Below, one piece after another: positions 5,922-6,130 of a DNA stretch of 6,130 bases (its first letter is position 1; each line of letters starts with the position of its first letter). The DNA comes from Thermopetrobacter sp. (lineage in GTDB: Bacteria; Pseudomonadota; Alphaproteobacteria; Rhizobiales; Aestuariivirgaceae). The notes under the pieces were generated by a model. It was not told where the DNA came from, did no database searches, and saw only the letters and a program-made list of their open reading frames with translations. A program made the position numbers and the translations under genes. The stretch is taken from positions 1 through 6,130 of the forward strand of contig DRPD01000024.1 of assembly GCA_011374735.1 (NCBI GenBank), in the 5' to 3' direction.

Positions 5922-5944
5922 CGTCATTCATGAGTCCTGAGCCT
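5922..5944 (-). repeat. Right terminal inverted repeat of the MITE-like element
   Basis: This is the inverted partner of 5711-5733 with one difference, at 5929 (C here, where the left end predicts T). It ends 13 bp from the stop codon of the neighbouring LEA-like gene. It holds the ATG of a minus-strand 70-codon frame and the stop of a plus-strand 70-codon frame. Confidence 0.8.
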
Positions 5945-5957
5945 AGCGGGTGGGCGG

Positions 5958-6130
5958 TCAGTTGTTGCCCGGCACCACCTTCTTCACGGCGTCCATGGCC
6001 TTGCCGGCGGCGTCCTTGACCGTTTCGGTGGCCTTCTCCATGGCCCCGGAGGCGGCATCCCTGGCCGTTTCCTTGACCTTGTCGATGGCGTCGGAAGCCA
6101 TGTTCTTGGCCTTGTCCATGACCCCGGAGG
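5958..6130 (-). CDS. Ala/Lys-rich amphipathic repeat protein, LEA-like (C-terminal part)
   Basis: The gene enters from the right edge and only the last 56 codons are visible, ending in TGA at 5960-5958. The peptide is built from short amphipathic helical segments rich in Ala, Lys, Asp, Glu and Met, such as SGVMDKAKNMASDAIDKVKE and SGAMEKATETVKDAAGKAMD, and finishes VVPGNN. The SG[VA]M[DE]KA motif recurs after 26 residues. In the DNA a 23-bp segment at 6030-6052 matches 6108-6130 at 21 positions, 78 bp apart, so the gene has expanded by in-frame repetition. There is no Cys, Trp or aromatic residue. The composition resembles LEA-like or apolipoprotein-like stress and surface-binding proteins. 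A signal peptide cannot be judged because the N terminus is outside the window. Its own terminator is probably 5666-5697. The function is unknown. Confidence 0.75.
   Translation of the reverse strand, partial: SGVMDKAKNMASDAIDKVKETARDAASGAMEKATETVKDAAGKAMDAVKKVVPGNN

Larger units (their letters stand above)
5711..5944. mobile_element. MITE-like element, 234 bp, with 23-bp terminal inverted repeats
   Basis: The ends 5711-5733 and 5922-5944 are inverted copies of each other with a single mismatch (AGGCTCAGGACTCATAAATG... against the reverse complement of ...CATGAGTCCTGAGCCT). Similarity extends inward with gaps: GCCAG followed by CGCAAAA occurs near both ends. The interior is AT-richer than its surroundings and contains stable dyads but no recognisable transposase domain. 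A non-autonomous element mobilised in trans by an unidentified transposase is the simplest reading. No clean target duplication abuts it. The flanks hold only an imperfect GCCCAC..GCT repeat. It sits between the LEA-like gene and the leftward terminator. An alternative is a non-mobile extragenic repeat with a structured transcript. Confidence 0.65.

Noticed and set aside
5701..5955. Target-site duplication flanking the MITE-like element
   Set aside because: The flanks share only an imperfect GCCCAC..GCT motif that does not abut both ends at equal distance, so no duplication length can be stated.

Overview
This window looks like chromosomal DNA of a high-GC proteobacterium, most likely beta- or gammaproteobacterial. 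The evidence is strong G/C third-position bias in the coding frames, a classic Gram-negative RND efflux pair, and dispersed extragenic palindromes of the 'CCCGC-loop-GCGGG ... ATGACG' kind common in proteobacterial intergenic DNA. The species cannot be named from the sequence.

Layout from left to right: (i) 1-704 is non-coding. It carries a cluster of degenerate palindromic repeats, with two inverted copies at about 44-142 and an approximately 125-bp degenerate tandem array at about 231-538, followed by small dyads and a hairpin at 603-635. (ii) 5574-705 on the minus strand is a compact three-gene operon: a PadR-family regulator, a periplasmic adaptor (membrane fusion protein) and an HAE1-type RND inner-membrane pump. 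Both junctions are ATGA four-base overlaps, so the three proteins are probably translationally coupled. No outer-membrane factor gene is in the window. (iii) 5575-5660 is an AT-rich control region containing a perfect 10-5-10 inverted repeat at 5600-5624, the obvious candidate PadR operator. (iv) 5666-5697 is a strong Rho-independent terminator reading leftward, placed just upstream of the padR promoter. (v) 5711-5944 is a 234-bp MITE-like element with 23-bp terminal inverted repeats (one mismatch). (vi) 5958-6130 is the 3' end of a leftward gene for an Ala/Lys-rich amphipathic repeat (LEA-like) protein, cut by the window edge.

The operon reads as a self-regulated efflux cassette. The PadR repressor would bind the palindrome next to its own promoter, and an effector would release it and allow production of the adaptor-pump pair, which must borrow a TolC-like channel encoded elsewhere. 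The MITE-like element lies between the LEA-like gene and the terminator. Without it, the terminator would sit about 25 bp after the stop codon, which suggests the element was inserted into that gene's 3' untranslated region.

The most unusual items are the small terminal-inverted-repeat element with a mirror-image ORF on each strand, the perfect operator-like palindrome, and the repeat cluster downstream of the operon. The efflux genes belong to known families. I see no clear evidence for an entirely new system.
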